DNA from: Streptomyces catenulae
GTDB taxonomy: Bacteria > Actinomycetota > Actinomycetes > Streptomycetales > Streptomycetaceae
Direction: 5' to 3'
Assembly (NCBI RefSeq): GCF_000718015.1
Contig: NZ_JODY01000006.1
Location: forward strand, 1-64,000
DNA: 64,000 bases
The notes beneath the pieces are model-generated. The model searched no databases. It saw nothing but the letters and a program-made list of their open reading frames with translations, and had not been told where the DNA came from. Shown here piece after piece: positions 1 through 7,781 of this stretch; the first letter of the stretch is position 1; every line of letters begins with the position of its first letter. The position numbers and the translations under genes are program-made.

Positions 1-59
1 AAGACGGCATACGAGATGCTCAGGAGTCTCGTGGGCTCGGAGATGTGTATAAGAGACAG
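1..59. other. Illumina Nextera i7 adapter (non-genomic)
   Basis: Bases 1-17 are the end of the Illumina P7 flow-cell sequence, 18-25 (GCTCAGGA) fit the i7 index position and match Nextera index N704 as I remember it, and 26-59 are the Nextera read-2 transposon adapter, ending in the 19-base Tn5 mosaic end at 41-59. This is library sequence left on an assembly end, so true genomic sequence starts at base 60. Any open frame crossing this segment is artefactual. Confidence 0.97.
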
Positions 60-287
60 CGCCCGCCCCGCCCGCTCCGCCGTGCCCGTCCGCTTCCGGC
101 GCCCGTCCGCCTCCGCGCTCCCTCCGTGTGCGCCCCCGCGCCGGTGCCGATCACGCCAAGAGGGGCGCGATCACGTCGTCGACCAGCGCGGTTACCCGGA
201 TCCGCCCTCGCCCCGGGCGGCCGTCCAGGAGAGTACGGAGGGAGATCGACCGCGTACACAACGTAAAAAGGCGAGGAGGGCTTGGCC

Positions 288-1868
288 TTGAGGGGCGGAG
301 ACATCACCCAGGCGTTGACCATGCTGCACACCACGGTCGTGCACACCGGGAACGACGTACGGGACACCCTGGGCAAGGGGGTGGAGCGCCTGGCGAACGG
401 ACGGGAGCTGGCGCACCAGGAGGTACTGGCCAAGCTGGACGGCGTGGCACAGGGGGAGGCCACGCAGAAGGCGCTGTCCGGTGTGCGCGAGGAACTGCGC
501 ACCGTCGGGCGGAGCCTCGGCGCCCTGAAGACGAAGGCCGAGGAGGGGGCGGAGCCGTCCCCGCAGCCCGATGTGCGGGGGGAGGTGACGGCCGCCCTCG
601 GCTCGTTGGGGGAGGACGTGCAGAGCCTGACGGGACTCCTCGGCGCACTCCGCGAGGAGTTGGTGAAGCTGCGGGAGAGCGAGCCGCGACGGTCGGAGGG
701 GGCCGGTCCGCCGGAGTGCGGTGTGGGGCAGGCCGTCGAACCGTGCGCCGGGGGCGCCGGGGCTGCCGGAGATGGCGGAGATGGCGGAGGCGCTGGTCCC
801 GCCGGGGCCGGGGCCGGTTCCGGCACGGACGCCGGGCACCCGGACGCCGGTCGCGGGAGCGCCGATCGCCCCGGTGAGCGGGTGGCCGTCCCCGGGGCGG
901 TCCCCGCAGCCGTTCCCGAGGCCGTTCCCGGGAAGGCGACCACGGTCGCGGCGACACCGGAGCCCTCCGCCCCGGGGGCGGCCCCGCTCCCGCCCGCCGC
1001 GCCCCCGCCCGTCGCGGCGATCCTTCAGGAAGCCTCCCTGATCCCTGCGCCACGGGCCGCCCTCGCCGAGGCGTTGAAGGAGGCGGTGGCGCCCTTGCAG
1101 GACGAACTCGCCTGCGCGCGTGAGGAGCGGCAGCAACGGCAGGAACAACTGGCGCGGCAGGAGCGGGAGGAGCGTCAGGGAGACGGGGAACTCGCCCGCA
1201 AGTACGGCGAGTTGGCGAGCGAGGTGGCATCCCTGCGGCAGGTCGTGGTCGACATCGCCGCCCGCGCGGAGGGGGCATCGCCCGAGGGTGCCGTGGAAGG
1301 GGGCGAACCCCCGGCGGCCGAAGGGGAGCCGGTCGCCCTCGCCCCCGTTGACGGCGTCTCCCTCGCCTCCGTCGACGGGACGGCCCACCGTCGCCTGCTG
1401 CTCCAGGCGGCGCGGGTGTCGTCGACCGTGCTCGTCTGCCACCGCGACGTATGGGAGTTCGTGTCCGCGACCGCCGGGCGGCACCGTCACTTCCGGATGC
1501 CGCCGGAGGTCGTCGACGAGGGCGCGGGGCGGGTCTCGGCCGCGCTGTCGGGGCGTTCGCTGATCGCGATCCTGATCAGCCTGCACCGGATCCGGGCCGC
1601 CGATGACGACGGCGACGGGGATCTGCCGCTCGCCACGACGCTCTACCTCCGCGTCGAACAGGCCCTGACCGCGCTCGCGTCCGACGGGACGCCGCTCACC
1701 ATCGTCCTCGACGACCGTGCCGCCCCGGACCTGCGGGACGTGGCCGCGAGCGGCGCACGGCACCGGCGCGACCCGGACGGTACGGACGGCCGCCGGACCC
1801 CGGGGCGCGGCAGCGATCGCGAGCCGTCCCGGCCGTCGGAGGAGGACGACGAGGCCCTGGCGGGCTGA
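288..1868 (+). CDS. Uncharacterised coiled-coil protein with disordered linker
   Basis: I do not recognise a named family. The 526-residue product has an N-terminal Leu/Glu/Lys-rich helical region (about 1-130), a Gly/Ala/Pro-rich low-complexity linker (about 135-245), a second highly charged coiled coil rich in Gln, Arg and Glu (about 250-330), and a compact C-terminal region (about 365-490) with the motif LVCHRDVWEF and an LSGRSLIAILISLHRI helix. The tail is acidic. No signal peptide or membrane segment is visible, so it is probably cytoplasmic. TTG at 288 is preferred over TTG at 282 because GAGGAGG at 273-279 then lies 8 bases upstream. The gene is the first on the contig and is followed by a hairpin terminator, so it looks monocistronic. 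Confidence 0.8.
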   Translation: MRGGDITQALTMLHTTVVHTGNDVRDTLGKGVERLANGRELAHQEVLAKLDGVAQGEATQKALSGVREELRTVGRSLGALKTKAEEGAEPSPQPDVRGEVTAALGSLGEDVQSLTGLLGALREELVKLRESEPRRSEGAGPPECGVGQAVEPCAGGAGAAGDGGDGGGAGPAGAGAGSGTDAGHPDAGRGSADRPGERVAVPGAVPAAVPEAVPGKATTVAATPEPSAPGAAPLPPAAPPPVAAILQEASLIPAPRAALAEALKEAVAPLQDELACAREERQQRQEQLARQEREERQGDGELARKYGELASEVASLRQVVVDIAARAEGASPEGAVEGGEPPAAEGEPVALAPVDGVSLASVDGTAHRRLLLQAARVSSTVLVCHRDVWEFVSATAGRHRHFRMPPEVVDEGAGRVSAALSGRSLIAILISLHRIRAADDDGDGDLPLATTLYLRVEQALTALASDGTPLTIVLDDRAAPDLRDVAASGARHRRDPDGTDGRRTPGRGSDREPSRPSEEDDEALAG

Positions 1869-1887
1869 CCCGGGAGGCGCCTCGCGC

Positions 1888-1922
1888 GCCGGACCGGCTC
1901 CCCGGGAGGGCGCCGGTCCGGC
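1888..1922. terminator. Hairpin terminator after the coiled-coil gene
   Basis: A perfect 11-bp inverted repeat, GCCGGACCGGC at 1888-1898 and GCCGGTCCGGC at 1912-1922, has a 13-base loop. It lies 19 bases after the upstream stop and before the convergent DUF4345 gene, so it may serve both. There is no T tract, which is common for terminators in this GC range. Confidence 0.65.
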
Positions 1923-1992
1923 CTCTTCCGGCGCGGGCAACCGGGCCCGCTCCGGACCCCGCGACCCGCCGACCGCCCGTGCGGCGCTCCCG

Positions 1993-2415
1993 TCACACCT
2001 CTGCCTCGGCGGTCCTCGTCCCCGAGGGCCGCGCCGCCTTCTCGTCCGCGTCCGCGAGCCGGAACAGTACGGGGGAGAGGGCCAGTTCGAGGCAGCCGAG
2101 CGCGGTCTGGAACCAGTGCGGCCACCCGGCCACGGCGACCGAGAGCACCCGGCCGAGCGCGCCCAGCAGGAACACGCCGGTCAGCAGGCGGACCGCGGAC
2201 GCCGGGATCGGGCTCTGCCGGGTCGCCCGGATCCAGGCCAGTCCGTATCCGGTGAAGATCGCGCCGAGGAAGCGGCCGAGGCTGTCGACCGTCGCGCCCG
2301 CGCGGGAGGCGCCGGGGATCGCGGCGTTCCCGCCCAGCACGTGGAAGAGGCCGATCGCCGCGCAGCCGTACCCCATCGCGAGGGCCAGCAGGCGGAGTGC
2401 CTTCGCCCGGGTCAT
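1993..2415 (-). CDS. DUF4345-like small membrane protein
   Basis: A 140-residue integral membrane protein with four hydrophobic helices: the N-terminal ALRLLALAMGYGCAAIGLFHVLGG, a central FLGAIFTGYGLAWI, LLTGVFLLGALGRVLSV and FQTALGCLELALSPVLF. This pattern, including the conserved FxGAxFxGYGLAW segment, resembles the DUF4345 family, whose biochemical role is unknown. ATG at 2415 is chosen because GGAGGAGA lies 9 bases upstream on the minus strand; the longer open frame upstream is Arg-rich and not credible. It is divergent from a TetR gene whose palindromic operator sits between them, so it is the likely regulated target. Confidence 0.75.
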   Translation of the reverse strand: MTRAKALRLLALAMGYGCAAIGLFHVLGGNAAIPGASRAGATVDSLGRFLGAIFTGYGLAWIRATRQSPIPASAVRLLTGVFLLGALGRVLSVAVAGWPHWFQTALGCLELALSPVLFRLADADEKAARPSGTRTAEAEV

Positions 2416-2531
2416 GTCCCACCATCTCCTCCGTCGAGGCGGTACCGGTGCACACGTCCGGCGCCCGGTGGCGGAGCGCCGTCCCGGTCGACCGGGGCCG
2501 CTGAGCAGATACCTGTCCCTCAGCGTCACGC

Positions 2532-2555
2532 CTTACTAGACGCGTGTCAAGTAAG
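2532..2555. promoter_or_regulatory. 24-bp TetR operator between DUF4345 and tetR
   Basis: A 24-bp palindrome with arms CTTACTaGACgC and GtGTCaAGTAAG; 20 of 24 positions are symmetric (two mismatched pairs). It ends 8 bases before the TetR ATG. TAAGCT at 2552-2557 could be the -10 of tetR, 6 bases before ATG, which would make the tetR message leaderless and put the operator over its own promoter. Confidence 0.7.
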
Positions 2556-2563
2556 CTGGAGTC

Positions 2564-3169
2564 ATGCCGCCCCGTCAACGCCTCAGCCCCGCCGAACGCC
2601 GTGCCCAACTCCTCGCCGTCGCGGCCCGGATGTTCGCCGCGCAGCCGTACGACGAGGTGCGGATGGAGGGCGTCGCCGAGCGGGCGGGTGTCTCCCGCAC
2701 CCTGCTCTACCAGCACTTTCCCAGCAAGCGTGACCTCTTCGCGGCGCTCTACCGGCAGGCCGCCGGGCAGCTGCTCGCCCGGTCGCGGGTCGATCCCGCC
2801 GACACCCTCGTGGCGCAGCTGACCGAGGGGCTGGACGCCCATATCGCGTACTTCGCGGAGAACCGCAACACCGTGCTGGCGGCCAACCGGGTCCTCGCCG
2901 GGGACCGGCTGATCCAGACGATCATCGCCGATGAACTCGACGCGCTGCGCGAGCGGTTGCTCGCCGTGCTGCCGTACGCCGAGGGGCGGCGGGAGGCCGT
3001 CTCGGGGGTGCTCAAGAGCTGGCTGGTCTTCGTCCAGGTGCTCTGCGTCGACTGGCTCACCGAGGAGACCTGCACCCGTACCGAACTGCGTGAGGTGTGC
3101 ATCGGCGCGGTCCTGGGCGGGCTGCGTCCGCTGCTCGACGAGGACCCCGCGCCGGAGTGGCCCCGCTGA
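2564..3169 (+). CDS. TetR/AcrR family transcriptional regulator
   Basis: A 201-residue one-component repressor. The N-terminal helix-turn-helix covers about residues 15-60, with the family signature EGVAERAGVSRTLLYQHFPSKRDLFAALYR. The remaining C-terminal helical domain would bind an unknown ligand and dimerise. The start is the ATG directly after the 24-bp palindrome; no strong ribosome site is present, consistent with a leaderless transcript from TAAGCT. Divergent placement and the shared operator imply autoregulation and control of the DUF4345 membrane gene. Confidence 0.9.
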   Translation: MPPRQRLSPAERRAQLLAVAARMFAAQPYDEVRMEGVAERAGVSRTLLYQHFPSKRDLFAALYRQAAGQLLARSRVDPADTLVAQLTEGLDAHIAYFAENRNTVLAANRVLAGDRLIQTIIADELDALRERLLAVLPYAEGRREAVSGVLKSWLVFVQVLCVDWLTEETCTRTELREVCIGAVLGGLRPLLDEDPAPEWPR

Positions 3170-3385
3170 CACGTGACCGGTGTGCCGGACGGGACGGATG
3201 AAGCGCTTCTGTTGCCCGGCTTAAGAAATGATCGATGGACGCGGCGCCCGCCGGACGGCAGATTGTGAGGCGTCCGGCCACGGCTGCCGCGGTCTCCGCG
3301 TCCGCCGCCGTGTGCCGATTTTTCCTGCCCGGATCCGCCGCCCCATGCCGCGCCCGGGCCCGTCGTCGGCACAGGAGGCGCCTCG

Positions 3386-4414
3386 GTGAAAGCGCTGGTC
3401 AAGGAGAAGGCTGAGCCCGGGCTGTGGCTGCGGGACGTCCCGGAGCCGGTCATCGGGCCCGGCGAGGTGCTGATCAAGGTGTTGCGCACCGGTATCTGCG
3501 GCACCGATCTGCACATCCGTGACTGGGACGGCTGGGCGCAGCAGGCGGTCTCCGCGCCGCTGATCGTCGGCCACGAGTTCGTCGGCGAGGTCGTGGAGAC
3601 CGGCCGGGACGTCGCCGACATCGCCGTCGGCGACCGGGTCAGCGGCGAGGGCCACCTGGTGTGCGGCAAGTGCCGCAACTGTCTGGCCGGGCGCCGCCAC
3701 CTGTGCCGCGCCACCGTCGGGCTGGGCGTCGGCCGGGACGGCGCGTTCGCCGAGTACGTCGCGCTGCCCGCCTCCAACGTCTGGGTGCACCGGGTCCCCG
3801 TCGACCTCGATGTCGCCGCGATCTTCGACCCGTTCGGCAACGCCGTGCACACCGCGCTGTCGTTCCCGCTGGTCGGCGAGGACGTGCTGATCACCGGCGC
3901 CGGGCCGATCGGGCTGATGGCGGCGGCCGTCGCCCGGCACGCCGGGGCCCGTAACGTCGTGATCACCGACGTCAGCGAGGAGCGTCTGGAACTGGCCCGG
4001 AAGATCGGCGTCAGCCTCGCGCTCGATGTGTCGGGCGCGACGATCGCCGACGGCCAGCGGGAGATCGGGCTGCGCGAGGGCTTCGACATCGGTCTGGAGA
4101 TGTCCGGCCGCCCCGAGGCGCTGCGCGACATGATCGCCAACATGACCCACGGCGGCCGCATCGCCATGCTCGGCCTGCCCGCCGCCGAGTTCCCCGTCGA
4201 CTGGGCCCGCATCGTCACCTCGATGATCACGCTCAAGGGCATCTACGGCCGCGAGATGTTCGAGACCTGGTACGCGATGTCGGTGCTGCTCGAAGGCGGG
4301 CTCGACCTCGCGCCGGTGATCACCGGCCGGTACGGGCACCGCGACCACGAGGCGGCGTTCGCCGACGCGGCGAGCGGCCGTGGCGGCAAGGTCATCCTCG
4401 ACTGGACCGTCTGA
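3386..4414 (+). CDS. tdh: L-threonine 3-dehydrogenase
   Basis: Oxidises L-threonine with NAD+ to 2-amino-3-ketobutyrate, the first step of threonine breakdown to glycine and acetyl-CoA. The 342-residue product is full length for the zinc-dependent medium-chain dehydrogenase family. Catalytic zinc ligands are C38 and H63-E64 (GHEF); structural zinc cysteines are C93, C96, C99 and C107; the nucleotide site is GAGPIG at 171-176. The segment [17 protein letters not shown] is typical of Tdh rather than other alcohol dehydrogenases. GTG at 3386 follows AGGAGG. kbl, the next enzyme, lies 92 bases downstream on the same strand. Confidence 0.95.
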   Translation: MKALVKEKAEPGLWLRDVPEPVIGPGEVLIKVLRTGICGTDLHIRDWDGWAQQAVSAPLIVGHEFVGEVVETGRDVADIAVGDRVSGEGHLVCGKCRNCLAGRRHLCRATVGLGVGRDGAFAEYVALPASNVWVHRVPVDLDVAAIFDPFGNAVHTALSFPLVGEDVLITGAGPIGLMAAAVARHAGARNVVITDVSEERLELARKIGVSLALDVSGATIADGQREIGLREGFDIGLEMSGRPEALRDMIANMTHGGRIAMLGLPAAEFPVDWARIVTSMITLKGIYGREMFETWYAMSVLLEGGLDLAPVITGRYGHRDHEAAFADAASGRGGKVILDWTV

Positions 4415-4434
4415 CCTCCCGTTCTCCTGCGCGG

Positions 4435-4459
4435 CGCGCCCGGCCGACCGCCGGGCGCG
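4435..4459. terminator. Intercistronic hairpin between tdh and kbl
   Basis: A perfect 9-bp inverted repeat, CGCGCCCGG at 4435-4443 and CCGGGCGCG at 4451-4459, with a 7-base loop. Its position inside a two-gene pathway unit suggests partial termination or message stabilisation rather than an operon end. That role is inferred. Confidence 0.45.
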
Positions 4460-4506
4460 TCCCACCGTCCCCTCCGTGCCCCGGCACCCGACCCGAAGGA
4501 CAGGAC

Positions 4507-5709
4507 ATGTTCGACTCCGTACGCGACGACCTGCGCGCCGACCTCGACGAGATCCGCAGCGCCGGACTGCACAAGCCCGAGCGCGTCATCTCCACCCCGC
4601 AGTCCGCGAGCGTGCAGGTCACCGAGGGCGGGCGCCCCGGCGACGTGCTCAACTTCTGCGCCAACAACTACCTCGGGCTCGCCGACCACCCCGAGGTCGT
4701 CGCCGCCGGTCACGCCGCCCTCGACCGCTGGGGCTACGGCATGGCCTCCGTCCGCTTCATCTGCGGCACCCAGGAGGTCCACAAGGAGCTGGAGGCGCGC
4801 CTCTCGGCCTTCCTCGGCCAGGAGGACACGATCCTCTACTCGTCCTGCTTCGACGCCAACGGCGGCGTCTTCGAGACGCTGCTCGGCCCGGAGGACGCGG
4901 TCATCTCCGACGCCCTCAACCACGCCTCCATCATCGACGGCATCCGCCTGTCGAAGGCCCGCCGCTTCCGCTACGCCAACCGCGACCTCGCCGACCTGGA
5001 GACGCAGCTCAAGGACGCCGCGGGCGCCCGCCGCCGACTCGTCGTCACCGACGGCGTCTTCTCCATGGACGGCCATGTCGCCCCGCTGCGGGAGATCTGC
5101 GACCTCGCCGAGCGCTACGACGCGATGGTGATGGTCGACGACTCGCACGCCGTCGGCTTCGTCGGCGCGGGCGGCCGGGGCACCCCGGAGCTGCACGGGG
5201 TGATGGACCGCGTCGACATCCTCACCGGCACCCTCGGCAAGGCCCTCGGCGGCGCCTCCGGCGGCTATGTCGCCGCCCGCGCCGAGATCGTCGCCCTGCT
5301 GCGCCAGCGCTCGCGGCCCTACCTCTTCTCCAACAGCCTGGCGCCGGTCATCGCCGCCTCCTCGCTGACGGTCCTCGACCTGCTGGAGTCCGCCGGTGAC
5401 CTGCGCGAGAAGCTCGCCGCGAACACCGCGCTGTTCCGCTCGCGGATGACCGAGGAGGGCTTCGACCTGCTGCCGGGCGACCACCCGATCGCCCCGGTCA
5501 TGATCGGCGACGCGGCGGAGGCGGCGCGGATGGCCGAACTCCTCCTGGAGCGCGGCGTCTACGTCATCGGCTTCTCGTACCCGGTCGTGCCGCACGGCGC
5601 CGCCCGGATCCGCGTCCAGCTCTCCGCCGCGCACTCGACCGAGGACGTGCACCGCGCGGTGGCCGCGTTCGTCGACGCCCGCGCGGCCCTGGCCGCCTCG
5701 GCGGGGTGA
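4507..5709 (+). CDS. kbl: Glycine C-acetyltransferase (2-amino-3-ketobutyrate CoA ligase)
   Basis: A PLP-dependent alpha-oxoamine synthase that cleaves 2-amino-3-ketobutyrate with CoA to glycine and acetyl-CoA. At 400 residues it is full length. Family landmarks are [10 protein letters not shown] near residue 55, the [13 protein letters not shown] segment, VDDSHAVGF for the cofactor ring, and the Schiff-base lysine K245 in [14 protein letters not shown] precedes the ATG. It follows tdh; the pairing separates it from the related bioF (48.6-49.8 kb), which sits with biotin genes and has a different N-terminus. Confidence 0.95.
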   Translation: MFDSVRDDLRADLDEIRSAGLHKPERVISTPQSASVQVTEGGRPGDVLNFCANNYLGLADHPEVVAAGHAALDRWGYGMASVRFICGTQEVHKELEARLSAFLGQEDTILYSSCFDANGGVFETLLGPEDAVISDALNHASIIDGIRLSKARRFRYANRDLADLETQLKDAAGARRRLVVTDGVFSMDGHVAPLREICDLAERYDAMVMVDDSHAVGFVGAGGRGTPELHGVMDRVDILTGTLGKALGGASGGYVAARAEIVALLRQRSRPYLFSNSLAPVIAASSLTVLDLLESAGDLREKLAANTALFRSRMTEEGFDLLPGDHPIAPVMIGDAAEAARMAELLLERGVYVIGFSYPVVPHGAARIRVQLSAAHSTEDVHRAVAAFVDARAALAASAG

Positions 5710-5731
5710 ACCGCCTGGCAGAATCGATGCC

Positions 5732-6661
5732 GTGATCGATGCACGACGGCTGCGCACCCTCCAGGCGGTGGCCGACCACCGTACGGTGACCGCGGCGGCC
5801 GCGGCGCTCCATCTGACGCCCTCCGCCGTCTCCCAGCAGATCGCGGCGCTGGAGCAGGAGACCGGCCACAAGGTCCTCGCCCGTGACCACCGCGGCGCGC
5901 GCCTCACCGCGGTCGGCGCGATTCTGCTACGGCACGCCGGGGCGGTCCTCGCGGAGCTGGAGCGCGCCGAGGCGGAGGTCGCGGCGTACACCAGCGGCGC
6001 GGCGGGGGAGGTCACCGTCGCGGCGTTCGCCACCGGCATCGGCGTGGTGGTGGCCCCGGCCATCACCACGCTGCGCGCCGTCGCCCCCGGCATCGTCGTC
6101 CGGGTGCGGGATGCGGAGGGCGACGAGAGTCTGCCGATGGTGCTCGACGGGCGCGCCGATGTGGCCGTGGCCGTCGAGTACCGCGGCGCGCCGAGCGCCG
6201 CGGACCGGCGGTTGGTGCGGGTCCCGCTGTACGCCGAGCCGTTCGACGCGGTGCTGCCGCGCGACCACCGGCTCGCCCACGCCCCGGCGGTGCCGGTGGC
6301 GGCGCTCGCCGAGGACCCCTGGATCGGTCCTTACCCGGGCAACCCCTGCCATGACGTGATGGTCCTGGCCTGCGAATACGCCGGGTTCCGGCCCGAGCTG
6401 GCGCATTCGTCCGACGACTTCCGGGCCGTGGTCACGCTCGCCGGTGCGGGGGCCGGGGTGGCGCTGGTGCCGCGGTCGGCGCTGCGCGACACCGATCTCA
6501 CCCAGGTCGCGGTGCGGCCGGTCGACGGGGTCGCGGCGACCCGCCGGGTCTTCGCCGCCGTCCGCCGCGGCGCCGAGGACCACCCGCTGTTCCGGCCGGT
6601 CCTCGACGCGTTGAGCGCGGCGGCCACGGCGGTTCCGCCGGGCGACCCGGTGGCCGCCTGA
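5732..6661 (+). CDS. LysR family transcriptional regulator
   Basis: A 309-residue regulator. The N-terminal winged helix (about 1-60) carries the LysR signature RRLRTLQAVADHRTVTAAAAALHLTPSAVSQQIAALE; the rest is a two-lobed periplasmic-binding-like effector domain. No ribosome site precedes GTG 5732, but CAGAAT at 5719-5724, in the common actinomycete context GGCAGAATCG, lies 7 bases upstream and would give a leaderless message. It starts 22 bases after kbl. Control of threonine catabolism is possible but only inferred from position, since LysR genes usually sit divergent from their targets. Confidence 0.9.
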   Translation: MIDARRLRTLQAVADHRTVTAAAAALHLTPSAVSQQIAALEQETGHKVLARDHRGARLTAVGAILLRHAGAVLAELERAEAEVAAYTSGAAGEVTVAAFATGIGVVVAPAITTLRAVAPGIVVRVRDAEGDESLPMVLDGRADVAVAVEYRGAPSAADRRLVRVPLYAEPFDAVLPRDHRLAHAPAVPVAALAEDPWIGPYPGNPCHDVMVLACEYAGFRPELAHSSDDFRAVVTLAGAGAGVALVPRSALRDTDLTQVAVRPVDGVAATRRVFAAVRRGAEDHPLFRPVLDALSAAATAVPPGDPVAA

Positions 6662-6667
6662 CGGTCC

Positions 6668-6695
6668 CGGCGCCCGCGCCCCGGCCCGGGCGCCG
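6668..6695. terminator. Bidirectional hairpin between lysR and hydroxyacid dehydrogenase
   Basis: A perfect 9-bp inverted repeat, CGGCGCCCG at 6668-6676 and CGGGCGCCG at 6687-6695, in the 51-base gap between two convergent genes. It probably stops transcription from both sides. Confidence 0.6.
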
Positions 6696-6712
6696 CCGGG
6701 CGGCTGCTCCCG

Positions 6713-7642
6713 TCAGCCCTGCGCGGGCACCGGATTCAGCAACTCCTCGCCCGCCGCCCACCGGCGGACCTGCTCCACGACCAGCCGCTCGGCGCGCGGC
6801 CGGAACGACGCGGCGCCGCCCCCGATGTGCGGGGTCAGCAGCACGCCGGGCGCACGGCGCAGCGGGTGGTCGGCGGGGAGCGGTTCGGGGTCGGTGACGT
6901 CGAGGGCGGCGCGCAGCCGTCCGGCGGTGGCCTCCGCGAGCAGCGCCGCGGTGTCCAGGGTGCGGCCCCGTCCGACGTTGACGACGAGCGCGCCGTCGGG
7001 CAGCGCGGCCAGTTCCCGGGCCCCGAACAGCCCGGTGGTGGCCGGGGTCTCCGGCAGCGTGAGCACCGCGATGTCGACCTCCGGCAGCAGCCGCGGCAGC
7101 TCCTCGACGGCGTGTACGTGGTGTTCGGGCCGGGCCCGCCGGGCGACCCGGACGACCTCCGCCTCACAGGCGAGCAGCCGCCGCTCCAGCGCCTCGCCGA
7201 TCGACCCGTACCCGACGATCGCGACCCGGCTGTCCGCGAGCGAGCGGGTGAAGTGCGGCGCCCAGCGGCCCGCGCCCTGGTCGGCGACCCAGCGGGGGAG
7301 TTCGCGCTGTGCGGCGAGGATCAGCCCGAGGGCGTGTTCGGCGGTGGAGGCGTCGTGCAGCCCGCGGCCGTTGTGCAGCGCCACGCCGTCCGGCAGCAGC
7401 GGCTGGAGTTTCTCGACGCCCGCGCTCAGCGACTGCACGGCGCGCAGCCGCGGCAGCCGCGCCAGCAGCCGGTGCGCGTCGGCGACCGCGTACGGCATGA
7501 CCCACAGGCCCACCGCGTCCAGCGCGTCGGCGGACAGTCGCTCGACCGGGGTGCGGCCGTCCCACGCATGGACGCGGGTGCCGTCGGGCCAGGGGCCGTG
7601 CCGCTCGTCGAGCTGCGGCCAGGGGATCAGGACGTCGGTCAT
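6713..7642 (-). CDS. D-2-hydroxyacid dehydrogenase family protein
   Basis: A 309-residue NAD(P)-dependent oxidoreductase of the D-isomer-specific 2-hydroxyacid dehydrogenase family, interconverting 2-hydroxy and 2-oxo acids. The Rossmann motif GYGSIG is near residue 145. The substrate/cofactor segment VVNVGRGRTLDTAALLAE, the catalytic Asp/Glu region TDPEPLPADHPL and the catalytic histidine in LLTPHIGGG are all present. It is shorter than SerA and lacks an ACT domain, so it is not a classical phosphoglycerate dehydrogenase. It is divergent from an MFS transporter-IclR-nitrilase operon, suggesting a shared hydroxyacid or amide substrate; that link is inferred. Confidence 0.88.
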   Translation of the reverse strand: MTDVLIPWPQLDERHGPWPDGTRVHAWDGRTPVERLSADALDAVGLWVMPYAVADAHRLLARLPRLRAVQSLSAGVEKLQPLLPDGVALHNGRGLHDASTAEHALGLILAAQRELPRWVADQGAGRWAPHFTRSLADSRVAIVGYGSIGEALERRLLACEAEVVRVARRARPEHHVHAVEELPRLLPEVDIAVLTLPETPATTGLFGARELAALPDGALVVNVGRGRTLDTAALLAEATAGRLRAALDVTDPEPLPADHPLRRAPGVLLTPHIGGGAASFRPRAERLVVEQVRRWAAGEELLNPVPAQG

Positions 7643-7687
7643 CGTGCGTCTCCTCGACGGCGGGAAGCAGGGAAGCAGGTGAACAGA

Positions 7688-7767
7688 TTCCGGCCAGCCA
7701 TTGACCGGAACTGCAAGCTACTCATAAGTTCTTCCCGCCTAGTGAAACACTTTCCATCTCACGGAAA
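7688..7767 (+). promoter_or_regulatory. Promoter and paired palindromes upstream of the MFS-IclR operon
   Basis: TTGACC at 7701-7706, a 17-base spacer and ATAAGT at 7724-7729 make a good vegetative-type promoter for the MFS gene. A 23-bp inverted repeat at 7688-7710 (arms TTCCGGcCA and TGaCCGGAA) overlaps the -35 box. A second, TTTCC at 7751-7755 with GGAAA at 7763-7767, lies in the leader. Both are GGAA/TTCC type palindromes as bound by many IclR proteins, and an IclR gene is second in this operon. Confidence 0.6.
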
Positions 7768-7781
7768 ACGGGGGGTCAACG

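Noticed and set aside
20..1940. Long minus-strand open frames opposite the first gene
   Set aside because: They are shadows in GC-rich DNA with Arg/Pro/Gly-rich translations, no ribosome site, and some run into the adapter sequence.
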